Below are positions 34,257 to 45,430 of a stretch of 64,000 nucleotides of DNA, one piece after another. Below the pieces are notes generated by a model. The model searched no databases. It was given only the letters and a program-made list of their open reading frames with translations, and was not told the DNA's origin. The DNA is from Datisca glomerata (Eukaryota > Streptophyta > Magnoliopsida > Cucurbitales > Datiscaceae). The stretch lies in NCBI GenBank assembly GCA_003255025.1, contig QANY01013423.1:2283779-2347778 (forward strand), written 5' to 3'. Positions within the stretch are counted from its first letter, which is position 1. Each line of letters starts with the position of its first letter. A program made the translations under genes and the position numbers.

Positions 34257-36434
34257 TTATATGCCTGGTTGTGATTCATCACGCATGTGAAGGGGGGTAG
34301 GATGTTTGCATGTCTCTCTATAGTGTCCGCTTAAACCACATCGACTACATTTATTTGGTTGTACATCTTCACCTCTAGATGGTATTTTGTTTACCTTGGG
34401 CCTCCCACTAGACCGCCTCATCATAGGGGGGTAAGACAATTCTTTCTCTCATCCCGTCACTGATAGTCCAGTCAGTAGGATTTCTGAGGGGGTGAATTGT
34501 TTATGCGTAAGCTGCCATTAGTGCCCGAACCTTAAAATACTTCGAGCATAAGCTGTAAGAAGATATGTTGCATTGTCGACAACAAGATAATGCATATGCA
34601 CAAATGTATTGGTCTAGATCAAATTCACGATAATGCATATTTTTATGCAAGTTTACAACGTGCTTTCTATCCCTAGTACTTACACGAAACTCATGAATAT
34701 CTGAGGCAGCCATTGAAAGTCTATGAGAAGCATCATGATTCTTTTTAAGCTCATTCTCACACCATTTGGTCATCTGTGTGTGCATCTCATAAGTAGTTGT
34801 CCGACATTGATAATACCACTATTGCATCAAACCACGCAGATGTTCTATTAAACTTATTATTGGAAGGGCTCTAGCATCCTTTAGTATGCTATTCATGCAT
34901 TCAATGATGTTGGTAGTCATTATGTTATAGCGTCTACCACCACAATGAGAAGGAGCCCATCTATCAAATTCGGCCGCCTCAATATAGTTTTCAATACCAG
35001 GATTAACTTGGTTGATAATAACCATATATGCCTCAAATTATGATACACGATAGGCATTGGCTGCTTTGAAAAACAAATGATTGACGTTGCTAGTTTTGAA
35101 CGTTGATTTTATATTCATTCTCATATGGTAGATGCAAGCTCCATGGAATGATTATGGGAAGAGAGTTTGTATTCCCTTTACTATACTTTCATTTATGTCC
35201 GACACAAATACCAAGTCATTCAAGTCTCTAATAACCACGTGCAGTTTATTAAAGAACCATTCCCACGATGCGTCATTCTCAGAGTCAGCAATCTCAAAGG
35301 CAAGTGGATACACTTAGTTATGTCATCTTAGAAGTTTCAATGAACATTGTCCCCTATACTTTGCTCTTAATGATGTTCCATCGACAGCAATTACGGGACG
35401 TATACAATTAAGACATCCATGAATCGAGGCTCCAATCGACATGAAGAAGTATTTGAAATGGTTATGTTCATCAGTTTCTATATGAGTAACAGTATCTGGA
35501 TTCTTCGTCTTTAACATGTGACAGTAAGATGAGAGCCTCATATATGAACTTTCAGGTGAACCTCGAACTAGAGCCAATGCAACTTCCCTAGCCCTCCAAG
35601 CTTTGTCATAACTTATATTGATTCTATAATCCTTACGAACATCTTCGATGATATCTTTCAGCCTATATATCTATCCACCACTAGTGTATTTTGACTTTAT
35701 GTAATGACCGACCAATAAGCTTGTTACTTGACGATGATCGTGTTGTAAGATGTCAAAAGAGCACGTATTAGTATTTATCAACTTTGTTATTTTAAAGTAC
35801 TCTGAAAATCACACCTTAATATCCTGTAGCCTTCATGAACATGTTTTCTCAGTAGAAATAATCACCAACAATTTCGGCGTAGATTTGAAGACTCCAAGCT
35901 CTAAATTTTGATTGATTGCCAAGAGTCCAACAAGTCTTCAGAGCTCTTCTTTGTTTTGGTAGAGTTATTTTATACCTAACATCTGATACACTTACATGCT
36001 TGTGATCCTTTAGTTGTGATAAGCTCAGAGCATTATAGGATGTGATGAAGATGCAATGTTACTTAGCATTATGAAGGGTGTGCATTAGCTTATGATCTTC
36101 TATTCAAATCTGGTAAGGTAGAGGGATCATCCCAGATTGTTTCTTCATATAATCTAAAATCAAGATCATCATCAACGTCAATATCAAGCCCACCATCACT
36201 GTCAGGATGTTCAAGTTCATCATCATTAATATCTTGTAGACAATCATCATTATCATATCTCCCACCGTAATACTTCTCTGAATGCAAATTGACATTATCA
36301 TTGTTCTCATCATTATCAACCATTGTTTCACCCATGAAACATGGAATGTGACCATAACGATCTTGTTGCGAGGAAGTTGTTACTGCTTCTGCTTTATCTT
36401 CTTCTTCTTCTTCTTCTTCTTTTATTGTTATCAT
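34257..36434 (-). pseudogene. MULE (mudrA-like) transposase, broken
   Basis: Minus-strand pieces follow mudrA order. An acidic linker is at 36090-36434. A DDE domain with RPVIAVDGTSLRAKYRGQ is around 35340-35410; then LAFEIADSENDASWEWFF and VFVSDIN are read across frameshifts near 35,200-35,330. FDRWAPSHCGGRRYNIMTTN followed by IIECMNSILKDARALPI (34819-35025) and a SWIM-like stretch (34550-34700) come next. Last is a zinc knuckle CSRCGLSGHYRETCKH after RRSSGRPKVNKIPSRGE (34257-34439). Stops and frameshifts separate the pieces, so it is inactive. It converges on the Ulp1-like gene; palindrome array 3 lies between them and array 4 upstream. Confidence 0.85.
36399..36422. repeat. (TTC)n run
   Basis: On the minus strand this codes the glutamate run at the start of the acidic linker of the MULE transposase fragment. 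Confidence 0.8.
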
Positions 36435-36602
36435 GATTATTCTTCTTTATCATCTTCTTATTCTTATTTTATTCTTCTTTGACTTCTTTAAGACACTATG
36501 ACCCATCTTTTTTCAGCGAGACCCGACCATTCTTCTCATTCTTCTTCTTCAACGAGAGTAGACTAGTACCCATTTCTCTCTTTTTTTTATGCATAAAATG
36601 TT

Positions 36603-37454
36603 TCAAGTAATGATTCGAGTAATGATAGAATAAAACCAATTATTTGGACAGAACCACTACTTGAATCCTTTGAGTAGCCACTTATGTTTGAGTTGTTGAT
36701 GCAAGAAAAAAATAACTACTTGAAGGGTTCAAGTAGTTAGAGACCCATTCTTAACCCTTGAAATAATTAAGTGGTTTTTACTTTACTGCTGCCATAATAA
36801 AATAAACTATTTGAAAGGTTCAAGTAGTTATAATAACTACTTGAACCCTTCAAGTAATCACATGTTCTCTAGATAAGTGATTGAGAAATCAAAATGACTA
36901 CTTGAAGAGTTCAAGTAGTTATAAAATTATATTTGAACTCTTCAAGTAGTCACAAGCTCTCTACATAAATGACTACTTGAAGGGTTTAAGTGATATTTTA
37001 TAACTACTTGAACCCTTCAAGTAGTCACATGCTCTCTGGATGACTAACTGCAAGAATCAACATAACTAATTAAAGGGTTCAAGTAGTTATAAACTACTAC
37101 TTGAACCTTTCAAGTGATCACAAGCTCTCTAGATAAATGACTACTTGAAGGGTTCAAGTAATATTTTATAGCTACTTGAACCCTTCAAGTAGTCACATGC
37201 TCTCTAGATGATTGACTGCAAGAATTAAAATAACTACTTGAAGGGTTCAAGTAGTTATAAACCACTACTTGAACCCTTCAAGTAGTCATAAGCTCTCTGG
37301 ATAAATGACTACTTGAAATGTTCAAATAATGTTTTATAATTACTTTAACCCTTTAAGTAGTCACATGCTCTCTGGATGACTGACTGCAAGAATCAAAATA
37401 ACTACTTGAAGGGTTTAGGTAGTTATAAATGACTACTTGAACCCTTCAAGTAGT
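36603..37454. repeat. Palindrome array 4, about 19 units
   Basis: About 19 units of the alternating palindrome lie upstream of the MULE transposase. Short spacers are TTATAAA(C)-like. Long spacers carry CACATGCTCTCTGGATGACT followed by GACTGCAAGAATC. The CATGCTCTCT word is shared with array 3, while arrays 1 and 2 have other spacers. Confidence 0.92.
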
Positions 37455-37565
37455 AAAATGTTTTTTGGTTATTTAATGAGAATAAATAAAGTTATTATTC
37501 ATAAAAAATAACGACTACAAAATTAAATAAACTTTATAGGTGAAAGATTTTTGTCTTAAATAGAT

Positions 37566-38054
37566 ATGTCTGAAATTCGGATATTGGTGGTATACGGTGA
37601 TGAATGGGAGAGAAACGATGCTTCATTCATTTTTAATCGTATGGTAAGCTCACTGTTAGATACACCATCAAACTGTACTTACCAAGAGTAATCCAGTATA
37701 GTATACGATTAAATAAATGTTGATCCAACAAAGTACAATATTTCAATGAATTTTTTATACAAGACTCATGTGCCTTCCCCATCTGTTAAAATTTTAAATG
37801 ATCGTCACGTGAGGTTTTTCATTGTCAAGAATAGTTTGGAAGCACTTCGTCCTCCTTTATATATTGCTCCCAAACCCAAACCTAGGATAATTGTTGATAA
37901 TCTTACATGTCCATGTCAAAGTTGGGTTCTTGAAACAACTCTCTCACAACAAGATCGTTTCGTCACATTCCATGCTTTATGGGTGAAACAAGAGAAGAAG
38001 AAGAGACGAAGAAGAAGTACATTTTTGTTGAAGAAGAAGAGAAAAGAAGCTTGA
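37566..38054 (+). pseudogene. MULE transposase N-terminal fragment on the opposite strand
   Basis: From ATG 37566 the reading is MSEIRILVVYGDEWERNDAS..., then after two stops VDPTKYNISMNFLYKTHVPS and VRFFIVKNSLEALRPPLYI. This matches the PB1-like amino-terminal domain of plant mudrA proteins. It then contains a stretch (TTLSQQDRF..., around 37,940-37,990) whose DNA is homologous, in inverted orientation, to the TTSSQQDRYGHIP stretch at 36,330-36,375 in the minus-strand transposase. So it is either a second partial copy or an inverted duplication. It is not functional. Confidence 0.7.
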
Positions 38055-39439
38055 AAAGAGAGCTAAGAATGGGGGAGTGAGTATTTGTTAACCATGGTTG
38101 ATTTGATCTTTGCATAGGCAAAGAAAAGGAAATGATGAGGAAAGAGAGAGTTGTCACCGCTTGATGTTGATAATAGTGGGCCAGTAGTTTAAAATTCTGA
38201 GTTTTAGAAAAGAAGTATAAAAATCCTAACAAAAAATAGAAAGGCTATATTTATCCAAAAAACCCTAAAAGTATATACATTTTTTCTAATTGTCTTGATG
38301 AGATTATTTCATTTAGTTCAAATAAAGAGAGAGAAATATAAAACTTGTAAGCTTCATACTCTTGACAATAGATTGTGACAATATAGGCATATCATTAAAC
38401 TCTTCACTTAATTTTTCTATTAATATCTCACGGTTATGAAAAATCTCATTATGTATATTCAATAAGAAAATGAAAGGACAAAAGAGTAACTAACATGCTA
38501 AATGAATTTCAGATTTTAAAAATTATGAAATCAATTTATACTGATTTTCTTTAATTGATGATTAAACGTGCATGAGAAATTAGATTAGTTTTGTTTCGAG
38601 GATGAATTCCGAACTGGATCGGGTCATGAATGGAGAGTTGTCTATTCATCGGAGAACCCTTGGGAATGTGGAGGTCTAGCACGGAGGAAAGGATGAGCAT
38701 CCTTAATGGCCTAGACAATGGCAAATATACCTCCTTAGGGTTGCAAAGGAGAGGGAGAGGGAGAGAGATCCCCTAAATGTATGTGTATAATGTCCAAATA
38801 TCCAACCCCCCTCAATAGGAGTGTTAAGCATCTTTATACAGAAAGTAAGGGGTAAACCCTATTTTATGATTGGCCAACCAACGATTGCTAAGTGTAAGTA
38901 GATGCAACATATAAGATACTGCCACGTGTTCCTAGGTTCATCCTCAACGAGAGGATGATGTATCTAAAACCTACTGAGGAGGTCATGATGATGGACCGAC
39001 ACGATGAACCTTATCCTAATCTTACCAAGTCATATGCCTCCAATTCATTCCCAAGGCAGTAAGAGTTCATCCAAGTCTTCTCACTTGATTTGATAGTTAT
39101 AGGTAAATAATCATACGGGTCTGACCAGTGCGGGTAGACCCAGCGGGTATGTCCAGGGTAGAAAATTTATGTATAAAAAGCTTATTATTAACTTTGAAGG
39201 TTCATGATAAGAACATAAAATATACGTATCTTAATTAACTTTTAATAAGAAAAGGAGATCAAATGAAAGTGATCTTACAAAAAATAAATAGATCAAAAAG
39301 ACTTTAAAATTCTACTATTCACTATATATACTTTATTTCAGAAATTAACATATATTCTGATACATAAATGTTGATTTTCACGTGAAACACACGTGTCAAA
39401 GAGTAATTTATAGAATAGATGCAAACGCAATGAAAATGA
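38055..39439. other. Non-coding stretch between TE fragments
   Basis: GGCTATATTTATCCAAAAAACCC ends near 38,266; its complement would look like a MULE terminus, but no partner end was found. The segment at about 38,590-39,190 is GC-richer than its surroundings, with GAGAGGGAGAGGGAGAGAGA, and may be an old LTR fragment, but no coding or paired end supports that. Confidence 0.35.
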
Positions 39440-39640
39440 GTGGCTAATATCAGTATATTGAGTAGAAATATGAAATGCTGCAAAAGGAACTACTTGTTCA
39501 TGATACAAAAACAACATTTCTCGAAACACACATCTTATATCTTTGAGAACATCATTACAAAGATAACCCTTATAAGATGGAATATAATCCAAAAAAACAC
39601 AACGAGTTGTCATTAGTTGAAGTTTATTAGAATTATGCAC
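39440..39640 (-). pseudogene. Ty1/copia integrase C-terminal fragment
   Basis: On the minus strand the reading NKLQLMTTRCVFLDYIPSYK followed by GYLCNDV...FREMLFLYHEQVVPFA matches the post-integrase block of copia Pol (CVFLGYS...KGY...DV.F.E..FPF). It stops abruptly at the edge of the gypsy LTR next to it. Confidence 0.65.
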
Positions 39641-39689
39641 AAGTAATTGATAACATGCACACCTAAAACTCTTATGATGAGTTTGTTAG

Positions 39690-40159
39690 TGTTTATAACT
39701 GAACATGTAGAAAATATCCATTGTGCCATGTGGACGGAAATGATCGATCAAAATATAGTAATGAGATCTCCATCGCACGAGAATAGGGAAAAGGAGATCC
39801 GAATCACGAGAGAAGCTTACGCAGCTACGACTAAAATGGTAGCTAAAAGACAGAGAGATGAGACAGCTGAAGGGAATGAGTGAAATGAAGGGACTCACGG
39901 CTGACAAGAAATCCCATAAGTATGGGCGAGATCCATTAAGCATGATAAAACCCCCAAAAATATTGAGGAGAGGGGAACGTTCCCCTCCTTTTATTACTTT
40001 TATTGTTAAATTGAGACCTATATAAGGGCTCGTGTAATAAATGAGAAGGGACAATTTTTCAATACAACAAAAGCAATACTCAGAGCATTTACTACACTCC
40101 ATCTCTCACTCTAACCCTTTCATCATTTTTCATCGATAATTATTGTGACTCTACTGGTG
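39690..40159 (+). repeat. Left LTR of the outer gypsy element
   Basis: It matches 54230-54704 from about GAACATGTAGAAAAT to CTACTGGTG. Its left edge lies next to a copia fragment and may be truncated. A minus-strand ORF inside it (39686-40102) has a diverged relative in the other LTR and no recognisable domain. Confidence 0.75.
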
Positions 40160-41138
40160 CAGTAAATGCTCTGAGATGACTAATTTCTCTTTGTTTCTCT
40201 CGTCTCGTCTCGTTAGTCCGTCAAAACACACACTCTCTCTCTCTGCCTCTTTATCAGCTCGAGCTCGAGCTCATCCCTTTCTTTGTCTCTTTGAAAGTAA
40301 TTTAAGGTTTCAAAATTATAGATTGATTTAGGGTAAATTATTTGTTCTAGTTGATTTAGAACCTAAAATTTGTCAAATATACAAATTCTTTATTTTTTGT
40401 GCAGATTCTTTAAAGTTCACATCTTAGAAAATAGTTCATATAAGTTGGAGTGCATAATTAGAGTTATTTTGTTTTGTGTATGGATTCATTGTTGTTATGT
40501 CTTTTCTGATTTAGCTCTTTTATTCGTTTGAGTGCGGACTTATTTTTTTTCCTATGTTTTAAGCCTCTGTTTTGGTATTTTAAGGTTGTGGTGTGTTCGA
40601 CCATATGCTTTAGAAATGTTGTTTTAAAAATCAATGCTTAAGTGGAGACAAGCTTCATTGAATCCTTTGTAAGCATTTAGACAAGCTTCATTGACTTGTA
40701 CGTTGGGTCTATGTTGAAGGTAAGCCCAACTTTTTTTTATCTGATTTGTTTGTATGGTTTTTGATATTCAAGTTAGTATAAAAAACATGGAATTAACTTA
40801 GATTGTTAGACATTGATGAATCTTATTTCTTTCACATGCATCTAACGATAAAGTAAATAAAGAATAATGGGAGGAAGAAATATTTGACTCACTTTATATC
40901 TTGTTATCATGGATTTAAGGGTATGAACTTTTAATTTAAGGTTGGACATATGGGTGTAGATAAAGCTATATGCAGTGAATTTATGAACCTATGGTTATCA
41001 TCTGCTAGTGATAACTTAATGCTACTATTGTTTAACAAATACATAGATATTGAGATTAGGGAAATTTCGGGAACAACTCTTGGTTGTTGGGTATATCTAA
41101 ACAAATTCATGTCTGTTATAAGCTATCTTTCATGTGGA

Positions 41139-41209
<71 letters not shown>

Positions 41210-42190
41210 GATGTAGATTTCATGATAGATGGAAAGGGTTAAATACATACTGCGATGAGTTGTTATATGTCCTCAATTTCTTGTTTGATAGCCATTAAAG
41301 GTTTGAATAAGCAAAGTCTAGATATTTTGTTGAGAAGATAACTAAGACGTTAATAACACACTTTAATGCCTATTTTCCCTAAACTTACTAACTTTATAAG
41401 TTCATAGGTAGATACAAACTCTGTTATCAAGTGCAAATGCGTATTTATATATAGATAATGCATTCTTGTTGTAAAAGATATGGGATGTTAAATCAGAATG
41501 TGTGAAATTTATAATATAATTTTAATGCACAAAACTTAACAGTTTTGACACTTTGAGTATTGGTAACTCGAAGTATTCTATTTTAATTTGGTGTTGTTAA
41601 GGACAACAGGTAAGTAGAATTTTATGCATACTTGAATGTTATTATATTAAAAATTTATGATGAGTGATTATATGCCATGGTGCTCTTGCTTGATTCTTTG
41701 TGGGTGAATCTTACTTATGTGATAATTTTCTTGTTTGAAAAACTATGCTTAATTATATGTTATTGTGCGATTAATTATGTGTATGTATATCGTTTATTGT
41801 AATGTACAAGAATACATATATATTATTCATCAGCACAACTTTAAGGGCTATATATAGTTTTTCTCTATCCTTTCTCATAGATATAAGGGCTACATATACA
41901 TATTATATATTGTTCTTTGAAGTAGTATTTGATTACTATTGCTTATATTATTCTTGGTTAGTGCTCGTGTCTATAAACACCTGCCATTTTCAAACTTGAG
42001 TGGATTAGCCCATGGATCTTTCCTTGGAGGTTAGATGTTTTTGCTCGATGATCTTTACATCTAAAGTTGAAAGCATGATTATGGACTTTGCATTGCAGTC
42101 ATATAGCTTTATGTCCATGCATTTTAAAGAAATCTGAAGGGGACTTTACATTGCAGTCATAAGCTTCAGTTTTTTTTAAAATTCACCTTA
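40160..42190. other. AT-rich interior without recognised genes
   Basis: No gag text was recognised where gag is expected. It includes an (AAT)n microsatellite at 41,139-41,210. It may be the body of the CACTA-like element whose right end is at 42,466. Confidence 0.4.
41139..41210. repeat. (AAT)n microsatellite, about 24 units
   Basis: A perfect run of about 72 bases. It generates a poly-Asn tail in an otherwise unremarkable ORF. Confidence 0.95.
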
Positions 42191-42466
42191 TGGCGGCGGT
42201 TTCAAAACCGCCGCCATATATTTTGTAAAGTTGAATCATTTAACGGCGGTTTGAAACCACCGCCAAATGTAAAAACAACCCGCCGGCAAAAACGCATTTT
42301 GCCGGTGGTCGCCCGGCGGTTGAAAAAATCGTCGCAATAAATCTTTACGACAGTAAATTTGGCGGCGATTTCTTAGAATTTGAATGAGTCAAATGTAAAA
42401 AAAAAAAATCACCTCCAAAGACAAAAAAGCCCACCGCCATAGGCGGCTTGGATTTTCTTATAGTGA
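42191..42466. mobile_element. CACTA-type transposon end with palindromic subterminal repeats
   Basis: The right edge read on the minus strand is CACTATAAGAAAATCC, a typical plant CACTA (En/Spm) terminal repeat, followed by GGCGG-type subterminal motifs. A perfect palindrome with 12-bp arms (TGGCGGCGGTTT / AAACCGCCGCCA) lies at 42191-42216, and several GGCGGTTT/AAACCGCC words follow. The matching left end was not found, so the element is truncated or its left end has decayed. Confidence 0.6.
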
Positions 42467-42519
42467 GAGAATTTCAATGGGAGAGCAGGAGTTGCAAGAA
42501 ACTTCACAACCGTTGATAA

Positions 42520-42800
42520 GTTTCAATAGGGCCATCAGCTACTCAGAGGGAACCCTTGTTCTTCCGGTGAGTGTAGAACCCTTCAACTATATGAGTGAGT
42601 TTATGATACTGAGCACATCGTCCCTGTACAACACTATCCTAGGAAGAACCTAACTCCACAAAATGAAAATCGTCCCTTCATCTTTCTACCAAGTACTGAA
42701 ATATGGGTAACCAGAGGGAGTTAAAACGATAAGAGAAGATTAAGCCGCTGCCCGCATCTTCTCCGTGACTGCTCTGGAACTCGTAAAGAAGAAGGCTATG
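42520..42800 (+). pseudogene. Outer gypsy protease to pre-RT remnant
   Basis: The reading includes SEGTLVLPVSVEPFNYMSEF, then STSSLYNTILGRT, HKMKIVPSSFYQVLKYG and EGVKTIRED, with stops. This matches the protease C-terminal part of Tat-like gypsy Pol (YNAILGRP...KFPT..G...). It stops where the copia LTR starts. Confidence 0.65.
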
Positions 42801-42920
42801 GAAATGGCTAAAGAGAAACGACCCCTGAATTTATAGAAATCATAGGAAGATGGGCAAGATGACCCGAGGCACGAGGCGGGGGAAGAAACTGAACTTGTGT
42901 GGTTAGAGGAAGGAACTCAA

Positions 42921-44801
42921 TGTTAGAATTGAGTTTTAAAATTTAAGGAAAAATCATTGAACCACGAACTATTCATGGATGGAATATCAAATTTTTTTAC
43001 ATCAATCAATTTAACCATATTAAATATTAAAATCATACATCCGATTATGTATACAAAGTTAAAGGTATTCAAAAGAGGTATAAACAATTTTATACCTTTC
43101 TTGTAGCGGAGATATTCTGATTCAGTGGAATCCTATTAGTCATCTCACGTTTTTCGTTCTTCATAGAATTCAAATCAGTCTTCACATCAACAACCACTTG
43201 TAGAATTTAGAAGTATATCTTAATTGAGTGTTGATCAGGAATTGAACGTGTGCTCTCAAAACAACTGGAGAAGAAAAATCAAAATTTTCCTTCTCCCCTA
43301 TAGATTTTGGAGGCAAACAGAGGAGGGAGAGAAACTTTTTCCTGCTCTGTGTAATCACACCCTATGTTAGGGTTAGAGATGCAACCCTATTGCCATCCCT
43401 TATATAATAATTACGGAATTCATACACATTAACTTACTGAAAATTTACCCCCTAATTTTTACTATTGCCAAAAATTATGTATCTTCTTAGAGTCAATATT
43501 GTATCCAAATTCATCAATTCAAATTAATATCCATCAATTGATTAATTAATTAATTTTTTTACTAATTATTCAATAATTAGAAAATGACCAATTAATTAAT
43601 TTGAACATTAATTACTTGGTTGTCACTAATTAAGTGACAACACCCATAAAATATGAGTTCGAGAAATATACATTGATCCAAAATATGTTTTTGGTCAAAA
43701 TAGTGTTGTTTTTCATTTTTGTCCTAATGAGCTACTCTTGAGACCGAATGGGCCTCATATAGTCTTATTCATATGGGTCCATTCAGTCTCAAGAGTAGCT
43801 CATTAGGACAAGAATGGACCCACATGAATAAGACTATATGACTTAAATACTCAGTGAATTTATCTCTATAGATTCCCGACCTATTTAATCTTAACATCAT
43901 ACGACTCCACTATAAATCCGATGCTGAATCAACTCTTGATTCATACGCGCTACATTTTTGTTGGTGCAAAATAAACACTTTTATTTTACTGTCCACAGAA
44001 TATTTAACATATTAACCTTCGTGAGTATCAGAAACAAGAGTGGAATGTAAAATTACCATTTTACTCATCTTGTTATTATTTCCGTAACTCATTTATTGGC
44101 TATGAATAAGAAAGACATAATAGTGAATTATCTTGTACAATTCCACATCTTATTCAATTATTCATTTCATCGAGTACCTAGTCAGGTTAATTTATTCACG
44201 CACCCATCAATAAAGCATGAGGTGATATTATTACATTTTGCAATCTAACCACGAATTTTCATATCTGTATATCGCGCAACTCCAGCATAGTTGAATCATG
44301 ATCCCAACAGTTGAGGTATTGCCCAGCAATTCGAACTCACTCATTTGGTGTATCAAAGATCATAACTAACTAGGTCAAGTTTCGTATTCACCTCAGGATT
44401 AAGGTAATTATGAAAATACCCTTAAGGTGCAACAATTAGATTTAAAGCTAGATAAACGGCTTTACTCTAAACTAATTTGTTACTGATCTATTCAACATAT
44501 TTCATAACATGTCTAGGTCCACCGTTAGAGTTTCCACTCTCATGCCCCGAGACCAGCATTCTTTGGTTCAACCTAACAGTCATAATCAGACTCAATTATC
44601 CAGTCAATCCTAAGACTGCAAATTTCAAAAGAGTTTATCTGGAAGACTCCTCTGTCTTTACTCTTCTTACGTTGACAATAATTCCAGAACTTGAGTAAAT
44701 TATAAAACACTTTAATTAATAGAAAAACTTGCATTCATTCATTAAACTCAGTAATACAAAATGTCTGAGAAATAACTAAATACTCAAAAATAGTTATTAC
44801 A
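42921..44801 (-). repeat. 3' LTR of the copia element
   Basis: It aligns with 49406-51206 over its whole length and contains an extra inverted copy of about 60 bp at 43,752-43,810. A minus-strand CDS ending at 44843 stops just before it. Confidence 0.85.
43721..43842. repeat. Interleaved inverted repeats within the 3' copia LTR
   Basis: Four blocks are arranged X-Y-X'-Y': X 43721-43751, Y 43752-43783, X' 43784-43810 (complement of X), Y' 43812-43842 (complement of Y). The other LTR has only X-Y'. So an inverted copy of X-Y' was inserted into itself. Confidence 0.85.
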
Positions 44802-44842
44802 CCCTACTTTATGAACATAATTATGAAAATCTTTCACTTGGA

Positions 44843-45130
44843 CTAAAGTAGACTTGTACAATCTCGTATCCCCATGCTCTCCAGATGACCATTAAAGACT
44901 TTACTGCTTAAAGTTTTTGTGAATGGATTTACCAAGTTATTGACTGTCGATATATATCTTACTACAACATCTTCACGCTGAACAATCTCTATAATCGGGT
45001 GACACTTACACTTTATGTGCTTGGATCTTTTGTGGCTCCTTGGTTTCTTCGAGTTTGCTACAGCCCCACTGTTATCGGAATAAAGTGTCATGTGCTTGTG
45101 TGCTTTTAGAACAACTTCCAGAGTTTTCAA
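44843..45130 (-). pseudogene. copia RNase H, C-terminal end
   Basis: The reading has LYSDNSGAVANSKKPRSHKR followed by SKHIKCKCHPIIEIVQREDV, then NNLVNPFTKTLSSKVFNGHL. These are the conserved copia RNase H blocks (SDN, HKRSKHI, VADPFTK). It ends at TAA 44843, followed by a purine-rich tract next to the LTR. Confidence 0.85.
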
Positions 45131-45430
45131 GAACTTTCTCAGCTATATAGTCTCTTTAGAAGCTTCACAAACTATCACATATTCAGCTTTCATGGTAAAA
45201 TCAGTAATGCAAGATTACTTAATACTTCTTCATATAACTGCTCCACTGGTTAGAATGAACACTGATCCTGAAGTGGACGTCATAGAATCCTTGTCTTCTT
45301 GGAAGTCAGAATCAGTATACTCCATCAGATTCAGGTCAGTACCTGAATACATAAGCATGTTGTTCATTTTCCTCTTAAGATACTTAAGGATATGCTTGAC
45401 GACATTCCAACGCTCGATTCCAGGATTAAA

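Noticed and set aside
38240..38266. Possible right terminus of the MULE/Ulp1 block (complement GGGTTTTTTGGATAAATATA)
   Set aside because: It resembles MULE termini, but no matching left end or target duplication was found near 26.8 kb.
39686..40102. Minus-strand ORF in the gypsy LTR, with a relative at 54096-54473
   Set aside because: Both lie inside LTRs and the similarity is explained by LTR homology; no protein domain was recognised.
40950..41216. ORF with a poly-Asn tail
   Set aside because: The tail is the (AAT)n microsatellite and the rest has no family resemblance.
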